In this document: positions 28,031 to 38,869 of the stretch, in pieces
Layout of the letters: the number at the start of each line of letters is the position of its first letter
Position numbering within the stretch: the stretch's first letter is position 1
NCBI RefSeq assembly: GCF_001665785.1
Contig: NZ_LZSO01000012.1
Coordinates: 186,001-250,000, forward strand
Origin: Mycolicibacterium peregrinum
Lineage (GTDB): Bacteria > Actinomycetota > Actinomycetes > Mycobacteriales > Mycobacteriaceae
DNA: 64,000 nt
Reading direction: 5' to 3'
Program-made: the position numbers and the translations under genes
The notes under the pieces: generated by a model
What the model saw: only the letters and a program-made list of their open reading frames with translations
What the model was told of the DNA's origin: nothing
Databases searched by the model: none

Positions 28031-29068
28031 GTGCGGGTATTCGCGGTGCTGTCCCTGTTGGCTGTGACACTGTCACTGACGGTGGCGTGCGGGCGCCCGG
28101 ACCCGCCTGCGGACGATGCGGGCGCAGGACCCGCCGGGCCCGGCCCCACCAGCTATCCACTCGCCATCGAGAACTGTGGTGTGACCGTCACTTTCGACGG
28201 GCCTCCACGGCGGACGGTAGCGCTCTACCAGGCCTCGACGGAGATCCTGCTGGCACTCGGTCTGGCCGATCGGATGGTCGGCACCTCCACGTGGTTCGAC
28301 CCGGTGTTGCCCGAACTCGCGGACGACAACGCCGAGGTGCCCCGGCTGGCCGACAACGACCCGGGTCTGGAAGCAGTGCTGAGCGTGGAGCCGGATCTGG
28401 TGACTTCGGCCAGCGCGCATACCTTCACACCGGCCGTCGTCGCCGACCGCACCAGGTTCGCCCAACTGGGAATCCCGACGTATCAATCGCCTTCGGTGTG
28501 CACCGGTGCGAAAGTGGACGGTGAGGCCGTCACCCGCACCGAGCCGCTGGCACTCGACACTCTGTTTCGGGAAATCACGGAGCTGTCGCAGATCTTCGAC
28601 GTGCAGCAACGCGGCCGGGACCTGATCGCCGGTCTCAAGCGGCGACTGGACGAGGCACCGTCGATCACCGCGCCGAATACCACCGTCGCGTTCTGGTTCT
28701 CGGGCTTGCGGACGCCGTATCTGGCGGGATGCTGCTCGGCGCCGGGTCTGTACGCGACCGAACTCGGCGTCACCAATGTCCTCGCCGATGCCCGCGAGGA
28801 CTGGCCGGAGGTCAGTTGGGAGGCACTGGCCGACCGTGACCCCGACGTGCTGGTCCTGGCCGACCTCAACCGGAGGCGCGTCGATGGTGATTCCCTGGAC
28901 ACGAAAGTGAAGTTCCTGGAATCGAATCCGGTGACCAAGAACATGACCGCGGTGCGCGAGAAGCGCTATGTGGTGCTGACCGGATCCGAACTCGACCCCG
29001 GAATCCGGGAGATCGACGCGGTGGAGAAGCTGGCGGCCGGTTTCAAGACGTTCGGCCTGGCCCAGTGA
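28031..29068 (+). CDS. Corrinoid-type ABC substrate-binding lipoprotein 1
   Basis: A 345-residue periplasmic-binding protein of the FecB/BtuF class. The signal peptide ends in a lipobox-like LTVAC at about residues 16-20. The core begins VTVTFDGPPRRTVALYQASTEILLALGLADRMVGTST and continues DPDVLVLADLNRR. Cysteines in ENCG, SVCTG and AGCCSAPG are shared with the next gene and may form disulfides. GTG 28031 is preferred (GAAGGAAG ten bases upstream); TTG 28025 is possible. It overlaps the second binding protein by four bases. The B12 riboswitch upstream points to a corrinoid ligand. Confidence 0.85.
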   Translation: MRVFAVLSLLAVTLSLTVACGRPDPPADDAGAGPAGPGPTSYPLAIENCGVTVTFDGPPRRTVALYQASTEILLALGLADRMVGTSTWFDPVLPELADDNAEVPRLADNDPGLEAVLSVEPDLVTSASAHTFTPAVVADRTRFAQLGIPTYQSPSVCTGAKVDGEAVTRTEPLALDTLFREITELSQIFDVQQRGRDLIAGLKRRLDEAPSITAPNTTVAFWFSGLRTPYLAGCCSAPGLYATELGVTNVLADAREDWPEVSWEALADRDPDVLVLADLNRRRVDGDSLDTKVKFLESNPVTKNMTAVREKRYVVLTGSELDPGIREIDAVEKLAAGFKTFGLAQ

Positions 29069-30075
29069 ACCGGCTGATCGCCGGTGGGATCAGTGCGCTG
29101 CTACTGGCCGGGTGTGCCCAGGCCGGCCCGATCGCGGCGTCCCAGACGGCGGCCGGATATCCCGTGACCGTGCAGAATTGCGGTCGGCAGGTGGTCGTCG
29201 ACGCGCCGCCGCAGCGTGCGGTCTCGCTCAACCAGGGCTCCACCGAGATCTTGTTGTCACTCGGCCTGGCCGACCGCATGGTCGGAACCGCCACCTGGAC
29301 CGATCCCGTCCGGTCCGACCTGGCGGCCGACAACGCCCGGGTGCCCCGACTCGCGGTGAACAAGCCGTCTCTGGAGAGCGTGCTCGACGCCGAACCCGAT
29401 CTGGTGACGGCCTCCTTCGGCGGAACCCTCGGGCCGGGTGGCGTCGCCGACCGGGATCAGTTCGCGAAACTCGGCGTCCCGACGTATCTGGCGCCCAGCG
29501 ACTGCGAAGGCAAGACGTCGGTCAACGGTGACGGGGCGCGGAGCGCACCGTTCACCATGGATGCGATCTACACCGAAATCCGGGATCTGGCAACGATCTT
29601 CGATGTCGTCGACCGCGGCGATCAGCTCATCGCCCAATTGCGCCAACGGATGGCCGCGTCCGCCGATACACAATCAGGGATCGATATGGCGTTCTGGTTC
29701 TCCGATGTCCGTGCCCCCTATTTCGCCGGCTGTTGTGGATCGCCCGGGGTGATCGCCGGCGCGGTCGGGGCGCGCAACGTGTTCGCCGATACCGCCGACG
29801 AATGGCCCCAGGTGAGTTGGGAGAGTGTGGCCGATCGCGACCCGGATGTATTGGTGCTGGCGGACCTGAGCAGACGCACGATCGATGGGGACGCGCTGGC
29901 GACCAAAATCGAGTTTCTGGAATCGAATCCACTGACCCGAGGACTCACCGCGGTGCGGCAGCGTCGCTACATCGTGGTCAACGGGGCCGATCTCAACCCG
30001 TCGATCCGCACGGTGGACGGGGCCGAGAAGGTGGCGAAAGGCCTGCGGGACCTCGGATTCGGTTCACCGCGGTGA
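29065..30075 (+). CDS. Corrinoid-type ABC substrate-binding lipoprotein 2
   Basis: A 336-residue paralogue of the preceding protein, roughly half identical by eye over the whole length, with a clean lipobox LLAGC near residue 16. It keeps the same cysteine pattern (QNCG, PSDCEG, AGCCGSPG) and the block VSWESVADRDPDVLVLADLSRR. The start GTG overlaps the previous stop (GTGA) and its own stop overlaps the permease start, so the four transporter genes are tightly coupled. Two binding proteins for one permease suggest two ligands or two affinities. Confidence 0.86.
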   Translation: MNRLIAGGISALLLAGCAQAGPIAASQTAAGYPVTVQNCGRQVVVDAPPQRAVSLNQGSTEILLSLGLADRMVGTATWTDPVRSDLAADNARVPRLAVNKPSLESVLDAEPDLVTASFGGTLGPGGVADRDQFAKLGVPTYLAPSDCEGKTSVNGDGARSAPFTMDAIYTEIRDLATIFDVVDRGDQLIAQLRQRMAASADTQSGIDMAFWFSDVRAPYFAGCCGSPGVIAGAVGARNVFADTADEWPQVSWESVADRDPDVLVLADLSRRTIDGDALATKIEFLESNPLTRGLTAVRQRRYIVVNGADLNPSIRTVDGAEKVAKGLRDLGFGSPR

Positions 30076-31097
30076 GTGTGCGCACCGGATGGCTGGGCGG
30101 GCTGTGGGTCGGTGGCCTCCTGCTGCTGGTGTTCTCGGCGGCGGTGGCCATCACCATCGGGCCCGCCGCACTGTCGGTCGGAGACGTGTACCGCATCGTC
30201 GGCGACCGGCTCGGCGTCGGCCCGTCAGGGGCCACCCGATTGCAGGAGAGCATCGTCTGGCAACTGAGACTGCCCAGGGTCGTGCTCGCCGCCATCTGTG
30301 GCGCCGGGTTGGCGCTGTGCGGGGCGATTCTGCAGTCGCTGCTGCGCAATCCGTTGGCCGACCCGTTCGTGCTGGGGGTGTCCTCGGGCGCGTCGACGGG
30401 AGCAGTGCTCGTGGCGGTGCTGGGTATCGGCGCCGGCACGCTGAGCCTGTCCGGCGGCGCTTTCATCGGTGCGGTGGTGTCGTTCGCCGTGGTGCTGTTG
30501 CTCGCCTACGCCGCCGGCGGCGGGACGGACCGCGTGGTACTGGCCGGAGTGGCCGGGACCCAACTGTTCTCGGCGTTGACTTCCTTCATCGTGTTGTCCT
30601 CGGCGGACGCCGAGCAGACCAGGGGAGTGCTGTTCTGGCTGCTGGGTTCGCTGGCGGGGGTGTCCTGGTCCGACGTGCTCATCTGTGCGGTCGTCGTCGG
30701 TATCGGGTTGCTGGTGTGCCTGGCCTTCGCGCGCACCCTCGACGCTTTTGCGTTCGGGCAGGATGCCGCTGCGACCCTGGGCGTTTCGGTGACCCGAGCG
30801 CGCATCGTGTTGCTCGTGATCACCGCGCTGATGACCGCGGCCCTGGTCAGTGCGGCCGGAGCGATCGGGTTCGTCGGGCTGGTGCTGCCGCATGCCGCCC
30901 GGTTCGTCGTCGGGCCCGGCCATCGGCGTTTGCTGCCCACCGCGGCGATCTTCGGCGCGGTCTTCATGGTGTGGGTGGACACCCTGGCCCGGACGGTTTT
31001 CGCGCCGCAGGAGTTACCCACCGGGGTGGTCACCGCGCTGCTCGGGGTGCCCGCCTTCGCGTTGATCCTGCTGCGGCGCAAGAAGGGTGACCGATGA
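30072..31097 (+). CDS. FecCD/BtuC-type ABC permease
   Basis: A 341-residue permease of the vitamin B12/iron-siderophore class with about ten helices. Diagnostic blocks are LRLPRVVLAAICGAGLALCGAILQ, NPLADPFVLGVSSGASTGAV, LGVSVTRARIVLLV and AGAIGFVGLVLPHAARFVVGPGHRRLLP. GTG 30072 overlaps the binding-protein stop; longer frames upstream are antisense-like noise in another frame of that gene. B12 riboswitch control favours corrinoid uptake over iron. Confidence 0.9.
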   Translation: MSVRTGWLGGLWVGGLLLLVFSAAVAITIGPAALSVGDVYRIVGDRLGVGPSGATRLQESIVWQLRLPRVVLAAICGAGLALCGAILQSLLRNPLADPFVLGVSSGASTGAVLVAVLGIGAGTLSLSGGAFIGAVVSFAVVLLLAYAAGGGTDRVVLAGVAGTQLFSALTSFIVLSSADAEQTRGVLFWLLGSLAGVSWSDVLICAVVVGIGLLVCLAFARTLDAFAFGQDAAATLGVSVTRARIVLLVITALMTAALVSAAGAIGFVGLVLPHAARFVVGPGHRRLLPTAAIFGAVFMVWVDTLARTVFAPQELPTGVVTALLGVPAFALILLRRKKGDR

Positions 31098-31864
31098 CCC
31101 TCCGAGCGGGCGAGGTGCGCTGGACCCGGTCCGGCCGGGTCGTGCTCGACGGCGTCACGGTGGATCCGGCTCCCGGAAGCACGGTCGGGTTGTTGGGCCC
31201 CAACGGGTCCGGCAAGTCCTCGCTGCTACGACTGCTGGCCGGCATCGATCGGCCCGACTCGGGTGTCGTGCAGCTCGACGGCCGTGATCTGCACAGGATG
31301 TCGCGGCGTGCGGTGGCGCGGCGGGTGGCGATGGTCGGCCAGCACGCGGAGACCGACCTGGACATCGCCGTGCGCGATGTGGTTCGGCTCGGACGGATCC
31401 CGCACAGCTCGGTGTTCGGCGGCGGTGGCGACGACACTGCCGCGGTGGCCGTCGCCCTGTCGGCCACCGGTCTCGACGGTATGGCGGACCGCCTGTGGCA
31501 CACCCTCTCGGGCGGGGAGCGTCAGCGCGTGCAGATCGCCCGGGCTCTCGCGCAGGAGCCCAGCGAGTTGCTGCTGGACGAGCCGACCAATCACCTCGAC
31601 ATCGCGCATCAACTGGAGATCCTGGCGCTGATCCGCACGCTCGACGTGACCGCGGTGGTGGCCCTGCACGACCTCAACCTCGCGGCGATGTTCTGCGACC
31701 ACGTGGTGATGCTGTCGGCGGGGAGGGTGGTGGCCGCCGGGAGCCCGGTCGAGGTGCTGACCGAAGAACTGGTGGCCGACGTGTACGGGGTGCGGTGCCG
31801 GATCACCGTCGACGACGCCGGACCGTACGTCCGGTTCGTGGGAGGCGCCGGCCCGGCGGGCTAG
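31094..31864 (+). CDS. BtuD/FecE-type ABC ATPase
   Basis: A 256-residue ATPase: Walker A GPNGSGKSSLL, signature LSGGERQRVQIARAL, Walker B LLLDEPTNHLDI, H-loop ALHDLNLAAMFC, all standard for heme/B12/iron importers. ATG overlaps the permease stop by four bases. Last gene of the riboswitch operon; its final codon overlaps the convergent PemK-fold gene by four bases. Confidence 0.92.
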   Translation: MTLRAGEVRWTRSGRVVLDGVTVDPAPGSTVGLLGPNGSGKSSLLRLLAGIDRPDSGVVQLDGRDLHRMSRRAVARRVAMVGQHAETDLDIAVRDVVRLGRIPHSSVFGGGGDDTAAVAVALSATGLDGMADRLWHTLSGGERQRVQIARALAQEPSELLLDEPTNHLDIAHQLEILALIRTLDVTAVVALHDLNLAAMFCDHVVMLSAGRVVAAGSPVEVLTEELVADVYGVRCRITVDDAGPYVRFVGGAGPAG

Positions 31865-32508
31865 CTCCAGGAATACTCGGCGCGCAACCGGACGGCGACC
31901 GATTCGAATCGCTGGCGGTCAAGGATGGCGCCCTCGCGGCGGATGCCTTCCTCGGGAACGTCGAGCACCCGGTCCAGCCGGACCCAGCTCGGCCGGCCGT
32001 CGTAGTCCCAGGTGCCGACGCCGATGCCGATCCAGTCCGGATCGTCTCGGTGGTAGTCCTGGCTGGACAGCATCAGCCCGAGCAGAGTGCGCTGATCGCG
32101 GCCCACCACCAGAACCGGGCGGTCCTTGCCCTGTGTCGGATCATCCTCGTAGACCACCCAGGTCCACACGATCTCGCCCGGATCGGCCTGCCCGTCCAGA
32201 TCGGGCGCGTAGACGACTTTGCGGGCCCGGTGTGCGGTCGGCACGCTGTTCTTCGACACCGGCCGGCCGGCGGTGATCGCCCGGGGTGTCGGGGCTGCCG
32301 CACCGGCGAGGACGCCGAGGCCCAGCCTGAGTCCCTGCTGAAGTCCCTGTTGAAGGCCTTGCTGCACGGTGCGGGGCACGTTGTCCGTGGTCTGTAGCTG
32401 GCGCACGAACTTGGGTGCCTCGTTGAACACCAGGTTCTCGGCACCGTCCATCACGCCCTTGAGAACCTGTTGGAACGCCTTCCACTGCGACGCCATGGTG
32501 TCGAGCAT
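31861..32508 (-). CDS. PemK/MazF-fold protein with N-terminal extension
   Basis: A 215-residue protein (Rv2405-like). Residues 1-95 are helical and linker-like with the repeat QQGLQQGLQQGLRLGLG; residues 100-210 have the PemK/MazF barrel pattern (GEIVWTWVVYEDD, KDRPVLVVGRD, WIGIGVGTWDYDGRPSWVRLDRVLDV). No antitoxin gene is adjacent, and it is conserved as a stand-alone gene next to lepA, so a toxin role is doubtful. Start is ATG 32508 or ATG 32496. Divergent from lepA across 67 bases. Confidence 0.75.
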   Translation of the reverse strand: MLDTMASQWKAFQQVLKGVMDGAENLVFNEAPKFVRQLQTTDNVPRTVQQGLQQGLQQGLRLGLGVLAGAAAPTPRAITAGRPVSKNSVPTAHRARKVVYAPDLDGQADPGEIVWTWVVYEDDPTQGKDRPVLVVGRDQRTLLGLMLSSQDYHRDDPDWIGIGVGTWDYDGRPSWVRLDRVLDVPEEGIRREGAILDRQRFESVAVRLRAEYSWS

Positions 32509-32575
32509 ATGCGAGGGGACCCCTGGCGATTGTGTCGCGACGGTGGTTGCTCGATACCCTTAGGGGGCACAGCAC

Positions 32576-34450
<1,875 letters not shown>

Positions 34451-34513
34451 CGCGCCCGTTGTCGGGATAGCTTCGCGCTGAGCGCAACCCTCGGCTTGTG
34501 CGGGTGGGGATCG

Positions 34514-34519
34514 TAGCGT
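34514..34519 (+). promoter_or_regulatory. Likely -10 element giving a leaderless transcript
   Basis: TAGCGT (TAnnnT) ends exactly seven bases before the GTG at 34527. In mycobacteria this spacing puts the transcription start on the first base of the start codon. No ribosome site precedes the GTG, which agrees with leaderless translation. No good -35 was seen. Confidence 0.5.
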
Positions 34520-34526
34520 CGGCGCA

Positions 34527-35831
34527 GTGCCCAGAGAACTGCACCTGCTCGCTTTCGGCAATACCCGGTCTACCGGGCCGTGGCGGCATCCCGATATCGA
34601 CAACAGCACCGCCGGGGTACGCCGGCGACTGATCACCTATGCGCAGACCGCAGAGGCCGGCACCTTTGACGGGCTGTTCTTCGCCGACGGCCTGAACTAC
34701 GGGCCGCCGGCGACCTGGCCGTACAAGGTCACCGAGGACTTCGAACCGCTGACCGCGACAGCTGCGCTGTCTTCGGTCACCGAGCGCATTGGCCTGGTGG
34801 TCACCGGATCCGCCACCTTGGCCCATCCGTATCACCTTGCCCGCCAGTTGCTTTCACTCGATCACCTCAGCGGTGGCCGGGCCGGCTGGAATCTGGTGAC
34901 CAGCTTCGCGCAGGCCGCGGCCGACAACTTCAGTGCCCGCGGCGTGGTGGCTCATGACGAGCGCTACCGCATCGCCGAGGAAGCGCTCGAGGTGGTGCGC
35001 AAGCTGTGGGACGGCTGGGGTGAGGACACGATCGTCGAAGACCGTGCGGCGGGGATATTCAACGACGTCGACAGAATTCAACCGACGGATCACCACGGCC
35101 GCTACTTCGACGTGGCCGGTCCGCTGGGCGCGGCCCGGTCGGCGCAGGGACAGCCGGTGCTCTTCCAGGCCGGATCATCGGAAACCGGAAGGGGTTTCGC
35201 GGCCCGCCACGCAGAAGTGATCTTCACCAGTCACGGAAACCGGGGGCGCGCGCAGGAGTTCTACACCCAGATTCACGAGGAGTCGCGGCGGTTGGGCCGG
35301 GCCCGGCCACCGCTGATCACGCCTTCTCTGCGGTATCTCGTCGGTTCCACCGAGGAGATGGCCCGCCGCGCGCAACAGCAGGAGTACGAGTACTTCAGCC
35401 CGCAGTATCAGGCTGGTTGGCTGCTCGAGGTCGATGTCGACGTCACCGGTGCGGACCTCGACGGTCCGGTTCCGGAGTCGGCCTTCCCGGCCCACACCGA
35501 GACCCATCAGACCGCATTGGCCGGCTACCGGCTGCTGGCCACCGAGGGAAATCCGACAGTGCGGGAGTTCCTGTACCGCACGGTCAACGGTTGGGGTGCG
35601 GCCGTGGTCGGCACCCCCGAGCGGATCGCCGACGAGATCGAGCAGTGGTTCACCACCGGCGCCGCCGATGGGTTCGTGCTGCGGGATTCCGGTCTACCGG
35701 GCCAGCACGAGCTTTTCGTGGAGCAGGTGGTGCCCGTGTTGCGCAAGCGCGGGCTGTTCCGCCATGAATACGCCGGCGCCACCCTGCGGTCCCACCTGGG
35801 GCTCGACGTCCCGCCGCGGCGGGAATCATGA
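34527..35831 (+). CDS. FMN-dependent monooxygenase (LLM), sulfur operon gene 1
   Basis: A 434-residue luciferase-like monooxygenase of the NtaA/SnaA/DszA family: LHLLAFGNTRSTGPWRHP, LFFADGLNYG, LLSLDHLSGGRAGWNLVTSFAQAAADNF and QPVLFQAGSSETGRGFAARHAEVIF. The start is GTG 34527, probably leaderless. It begins a five-gene unit (four-base overlap with gene 2) that also encodes a second monooxygenase, an amino-acid permease, a GNAT and a DszC-like enzyme. It contains no cysteine. Confidence 0.87.
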   Translation: MPRELHLLAFGNTRSTGPWRHPDIDNSTAGVRRRLITYAQTAEAGTFDGLFFADGLNYGPPATWPYKVTEDFEPLTATAALSSVTERIGLVVTGSATLAHPYHLARQLLSLDHLSGGRAGWNLVTSFAQAAADNFSARGVVAHDERYRIAEEALEVVRKLWDGWGEDTIVEDRAAGIFNDVDRIQPTDHHGRYFDVAGPLGAARSAQGQPVLFQAGSSETGRGFAARHAEVIFTSHGNRGRAQEFYTQIHEESRRLGRARPPLITPSLRYLVGSTEEMARRAQQQEYEYFSPQYQAGWLLEVDVDVTGADLDGPVPESAFPAHTETHQTALAGYRLLATEGNPTVREFLYRTVNGWGAAVVGTPERIADEIEQWFTTGAADGFVLRDSGLPGQHELFVEQVVPVLRKRGLFRHEYAGATLRSHLGLDVPPRRES

Positions 35832-37210
35832 CCGAACCGTATGTGCTGTCGGCGTTCACCATGTCGACGGTGTCGCACGGCAATTTCGGGTTGTGGCGTC
35901 ACCCGCAGGACCGCACCGCTGACTACACCGACGTCCGGTACTGGGTGGATCTGGCGAAGTTGCTCGACGACGGCGGATTCGACGTGCTGTTCATCGCCGA
36001 CGCGGTCGGGCAACTCGACGTGTTCGGGGGAGATGCCAGTGCCGCGCTGGCGCGGGCGGTGCAGACGCCGGTGACCGATCCGCTGTTGGCGGTATCGGCC
36101 ATGGCTGCGGCGACCCAGCGTCTGGGGTTCGGCATCACGGTGTCCACCACCTACGAGAGTCCCTATCTGCTGGCGCGCAAGTTCAGCACCCTGGACCACC
36201 TCACCGGCGGCCGGATCGGTTGGAACATCGTGACCTCTCTGCTCGACAGCGCGGCGCGCAACATCATCGGCCGCGACCGGCAGATCCCGCACGACGAGCG
36301 CTACGCGATGGCCCAGGAATTCGTGGAAGTGACCTACAAGCTCTGGGAAGGCTCGTGGGAGCCCGGCGCGGTGCTGCGCGATGCGAAGCGCGGGGTGTAC
36401 ACCGACCCGGCCAGGGTGCACGACATCGGCCACCACGGGAAGTATTTCACCGTGCCCGGGGCACACCTGGTCGAGCCTTCGCCGCAACGAACGCCGGTGT
36501 TGTTCCAGGCCGGCACCTCACCGGCCGGCCGGGAATTCGCTTCTCGCAACGCGGAACTGGTGTTCGTCAGCGATCCGCGACCCGAGGTGCTGCGCAGCCA
36601 CATCACCGACATCCGCCGCCGGGCCGCAGGCCACGGCCGCGACCCCCAATCGCTGAAGTTCATCACCTCGGTCGAGATCGTCACGGACAGTACCGATTCC
36701 GCGGCTCAGGCCAAGGCTCGCGAGCTCGCGGACTTCCACGACCTGGAGGGCGGTCTGGTGCTGCTGTCCGCCTTGTCCGGAGTGGACTGGTCGACCTACG
36801 GGGTCGACCGCCCGATCGGGCAGTTCGACACCGATGCCAGCCGGTCCATCCTGGCTGCGGTCACCGATTCGGGTGTCCGTGAGCGCTTGACGCTGCGGGA
36901 TTACGTTGGGGGACTGGGCGGGTTCGGTGGGGAACTGTTCGTCGGTTCGGCTGCCACCGTGGCCGATGCCCTGGATGCGTATGCCGACCGGACCGGGGTG
37001 GACGGCTTCAACATCGCCTATCACGTCACGCCCGGCAGCTTCGCCGACATTGCCGCCCATCTCATCCCCGAGCTGCGCCGGCGCGGTCGCGCTCGCGAAC
37101 TCGGCGATCCGACGACCCTGCGGCAGAAGCTGTTCGGCGGTGGCGACGGATTACTGGCCGGCGGGCACCCGGCCGCCGCATTCCGAAGGAATTCCGTTCA
37201 TTCGCAATAG
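35828..37210 (+). CDS. FMN-dependent monooxygenase (LLM), sulfur operon gene 2
   Basis: A 460-residue NtaA/SnaA/DszA-type monooxygenase related to the 22811-24205 protein: SAFTMSTVSHGNFGLWRHP, FIADAVGQLDVFGG, FSTLDHLTGGRIGWNIVTSLL, TYKLWEGSWEPGAVLRDAKRGVYTDP-type block and RTPVLFQAGTSPAGREFAS. Overlaps gene 1 by ATGA. Two such enzymes in one unit may act on different chain lengths or successive oxidation steps. No cysteine is present. Confidence 0.88.
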   Translation: MTEPYVLSAFTMSTVSHGNFGLWRHPQDRTADYTDVRYWVDLAKLLDDGGFDVLFIADAVGQLDVFGGDASAALARAVQTPVTDPLLAVSAMAAATQRLGFGITVSTTYESPYLLARKFSTLDHLTGGRIGWNIVTSLLDSAARNIIGRDRQIPHDERYAMAQEFVEVTYKLWEGSWEPGAVLRDAKRGVYTDPARVHDIGHHGKYFTVPGAHLVEPSPQRTPVLFQAGTSPAGREFASRNAELVFVSDPRPEVLRSHITDIRRRAAGHGRDPQSLKFITSVEIVTDSTDSAAQAKARELADFHDLEGGLVLLSALSGVDWSTYGVDRPIGQFDTDASRSILAAVTDSGVRERLTLRDYVGGLGGFGGELFVGSAATVADALDAYADRTGVDGFNIAYHVTPGSFADIAAHLIPELRRRGRARELGDPTTLRQKLFGGGDGLLAGGHPAAAFRRNSVHSQ

Positions 37211-37336
37211 AATCCTGCCGATTCCATAGCTGACGACGCGAAACCGATTGCGGCAGTGTGACAACACATACCGACATCTCCACCACCCGCGCCGGTTCAC
37301 GGGCGGGCGGCGTCGCGGTCAGAAAGGGACATAGCC

Positions 37337-38869
37337 GTGACTACTACAGACGACCCGAAGGCCCACCCGGTGGCCGATGCTGCAGGCCGCACCCTGATCG
37401 CGGCCGAATCGACCGGTCTGGAATCCGGGGCACTCGGCCCGTGGGGCGTGTTCGCCCAGGGCCTGGCGGCGGCCGCCCCCAGCGTGGCACTGGCAGTGGT
37501 GCCGTTCTCGCTGTTCGTGGCGGCCGGCAAGGGTGCGGCATGGGCCGCCGTGATCGGCCTGTCCATCGTGGTGCTGGTCGCCATCACGATCAGCTTCCAG
37601 GCCAAGCGCACGGTGTCTTCGGGCTCGCTGGGAACCTACACGGGTAACGGTCTCGGCCCCGGCTTCGCCTTCGCAGCCGGTTTCAGCCTGCTGTTCGGCT
37701 ACATCGGTTTCGCCACCACCGGCACCCTTGGTGGGGTGCTCTACCTCGATGCGTTCCTGGAGTCGATCGGCCTTGGCTCGCAAGCGGTCTGGTTCCGGTT
37801 GCTGCTGGTGATCGTGGTGGTCGGCGTCGCGGTGTACCTGCCGTACCGCGGGGTGTCGCTGGCCGCCAAGTACGAACTGGCCTTCGAACTGCTGGCCATC
37901 GCGTCGATCCTGGTGATCATCGTGGCCTCCTACATCGGCTACGGATTCCGCATCGACTGGGAGCAGTGGAATCCCCAGCATCTCGGGTCAAGCGCGACCT
38001 TCATCGCAGCGGTCACCGCGGTGGGTTCCTACGCCGGCTTCGAGAGCGTCGCCTCGCTCGGGGCCGAGGCCAAGGACGCGCATCGCAACATCGCCCGGTC
38101 TCTGCTCCGCGTGGTGCTCCTGATCGGTGCGCTTTACATCTTCGCGACCTACCCGCAGATCCTGCACTTCGGGGAGATCGACGGTGACAAGGCAGTGCTG
38201 CCGCAACTGGCCTCCAGCGTCGGGGTGGAATGGGTGAACCAGATCGTCAGCGGCGCCGTCGCGATCGCGTTCATCGTGTTCGTCACCGCGGTCACCACGG
38301 CGGCGTCCCGATCGCTGTTCACGTTCGCGCACGAAGGTGCACTGCCCAAGGTGTTCACCAAGGTGCACCCGAGCTACAAGACACCGTGGGCCGGGGTGGT
38401 GTTCGTCGGGATCCTGGCCCTGGCATTTTCGATCACGGCCACCTTCAGCTCCGCGGGCCGGCTGGTGTTCGACGTCTACGGCGGTTACGTGGCCAACTGG
38501 GGCTTCCTGGTGAGCTACCTGCTGGTGGTCATCGCGACGCCGATCTGGCTGCGCAAGATCGGCGCCTTGACCCCGGCGCGGCTCGCGGTCGCGGTCGCAG
38601 CCACTATCGGCCTGGGGTATGTGATAGTCAGCAACTTCTATCCGGTGCCCGAGTTCCCGTTCAACATCCTGCCTTTCGTGTTCGGCGTCATCCTGCTGGC
38701 CGGTCTGGCCTGGTACTGGTATCTGAAACGGACCAATCCCGAGGTGGCCAACCGGATCGGCAGTATCCAGACCCTGTCCGAGGACGAGCAACAGCGGCTG
38801 GCCGCCGAAGGAATCGGCGAGGTGCTCCAGCAGTCGCAGGCGGCACTGATCGACGAGGACCGGAAATGA
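37337..38869 (+). CDS. APC-family amino-acid permease, sulfur operon gene 3
   Basis: A 510-residue amino-acid/polyamine/organocation permease with about twelve helices; GPWGVFAQGLAAAAPSVAL near the N terminus and ESVASLGAEAKDAHRNIARSLL are family features (the latter is the conserved helix-6 E-x-x-x-x-x-G-E-E/A region). The GTG start has an AGAAAGGGA ribosome site. It overlaps the GNAT gene by ATGA. It probably imports the S-containing amino acid handled by its neighbours. It has no cysteine and only its initiator methionine, striking for a membrane protein this long. The 126 bases before it hold no gene. Confidence 0.88.
   Translation: MTTTDDPKAHPVADAAGRTLIAAESTGLESGALGPWGVFAQGLAAAAPSVALAVVPFSLFVAAGKGAAWAAVIGLSIVVLVAITISFQAKRTVSSGSLGTYTGNGLGPGFAFAAGFSLLFGYIGFATTGTLGGVLYLDAFLESIGLGSQAVWFRLLLVIVVVGVAVYLPYRGVSLAAKYELAFELLAIASILVIIVASYIGYGFRIDWEQWNPQHLGSSATFIAAVTAVGSYAGFESVASLGAEAKDAHRNIARSLLRVVLLIGALYIFATYPQILHFGEIDGDKAVLPQLASSVGVEWVNQIVSGAVAIAFIVFVTAVTTAASRSLFTFAHEGALPKVFTKVHPSYKTPWAGVVFVGILALAFSITATFSSAGRLVFDVYGGYVANWGFLVSYLLVVIATPIWLRKIGALTPARLAVAVAATIGLGYVIVSNFYPVPEFPFNILPFVFGVILLAGLAWYWYLKRTNPEVANRIGSIQTLSEDEQQRLAAEGIGEVLQQSQAALIDEDRK

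Noticed and set aside
31861..32508. PemK-fold gene considered as half of a toxin-antitoxin pair
   Set aside because: No small antitoxin-like gene lies on either side; the neighbours are an ABC ATPase and lepA.
32554..32565. ATACCCTTAGGG upstream of lepA resembling half a CstR operator
   Set aside because: The right arm GGGTAT is missing and lepA has no reason to be persulfide-controlled; the ATACCCT part is more likely a -10 region.
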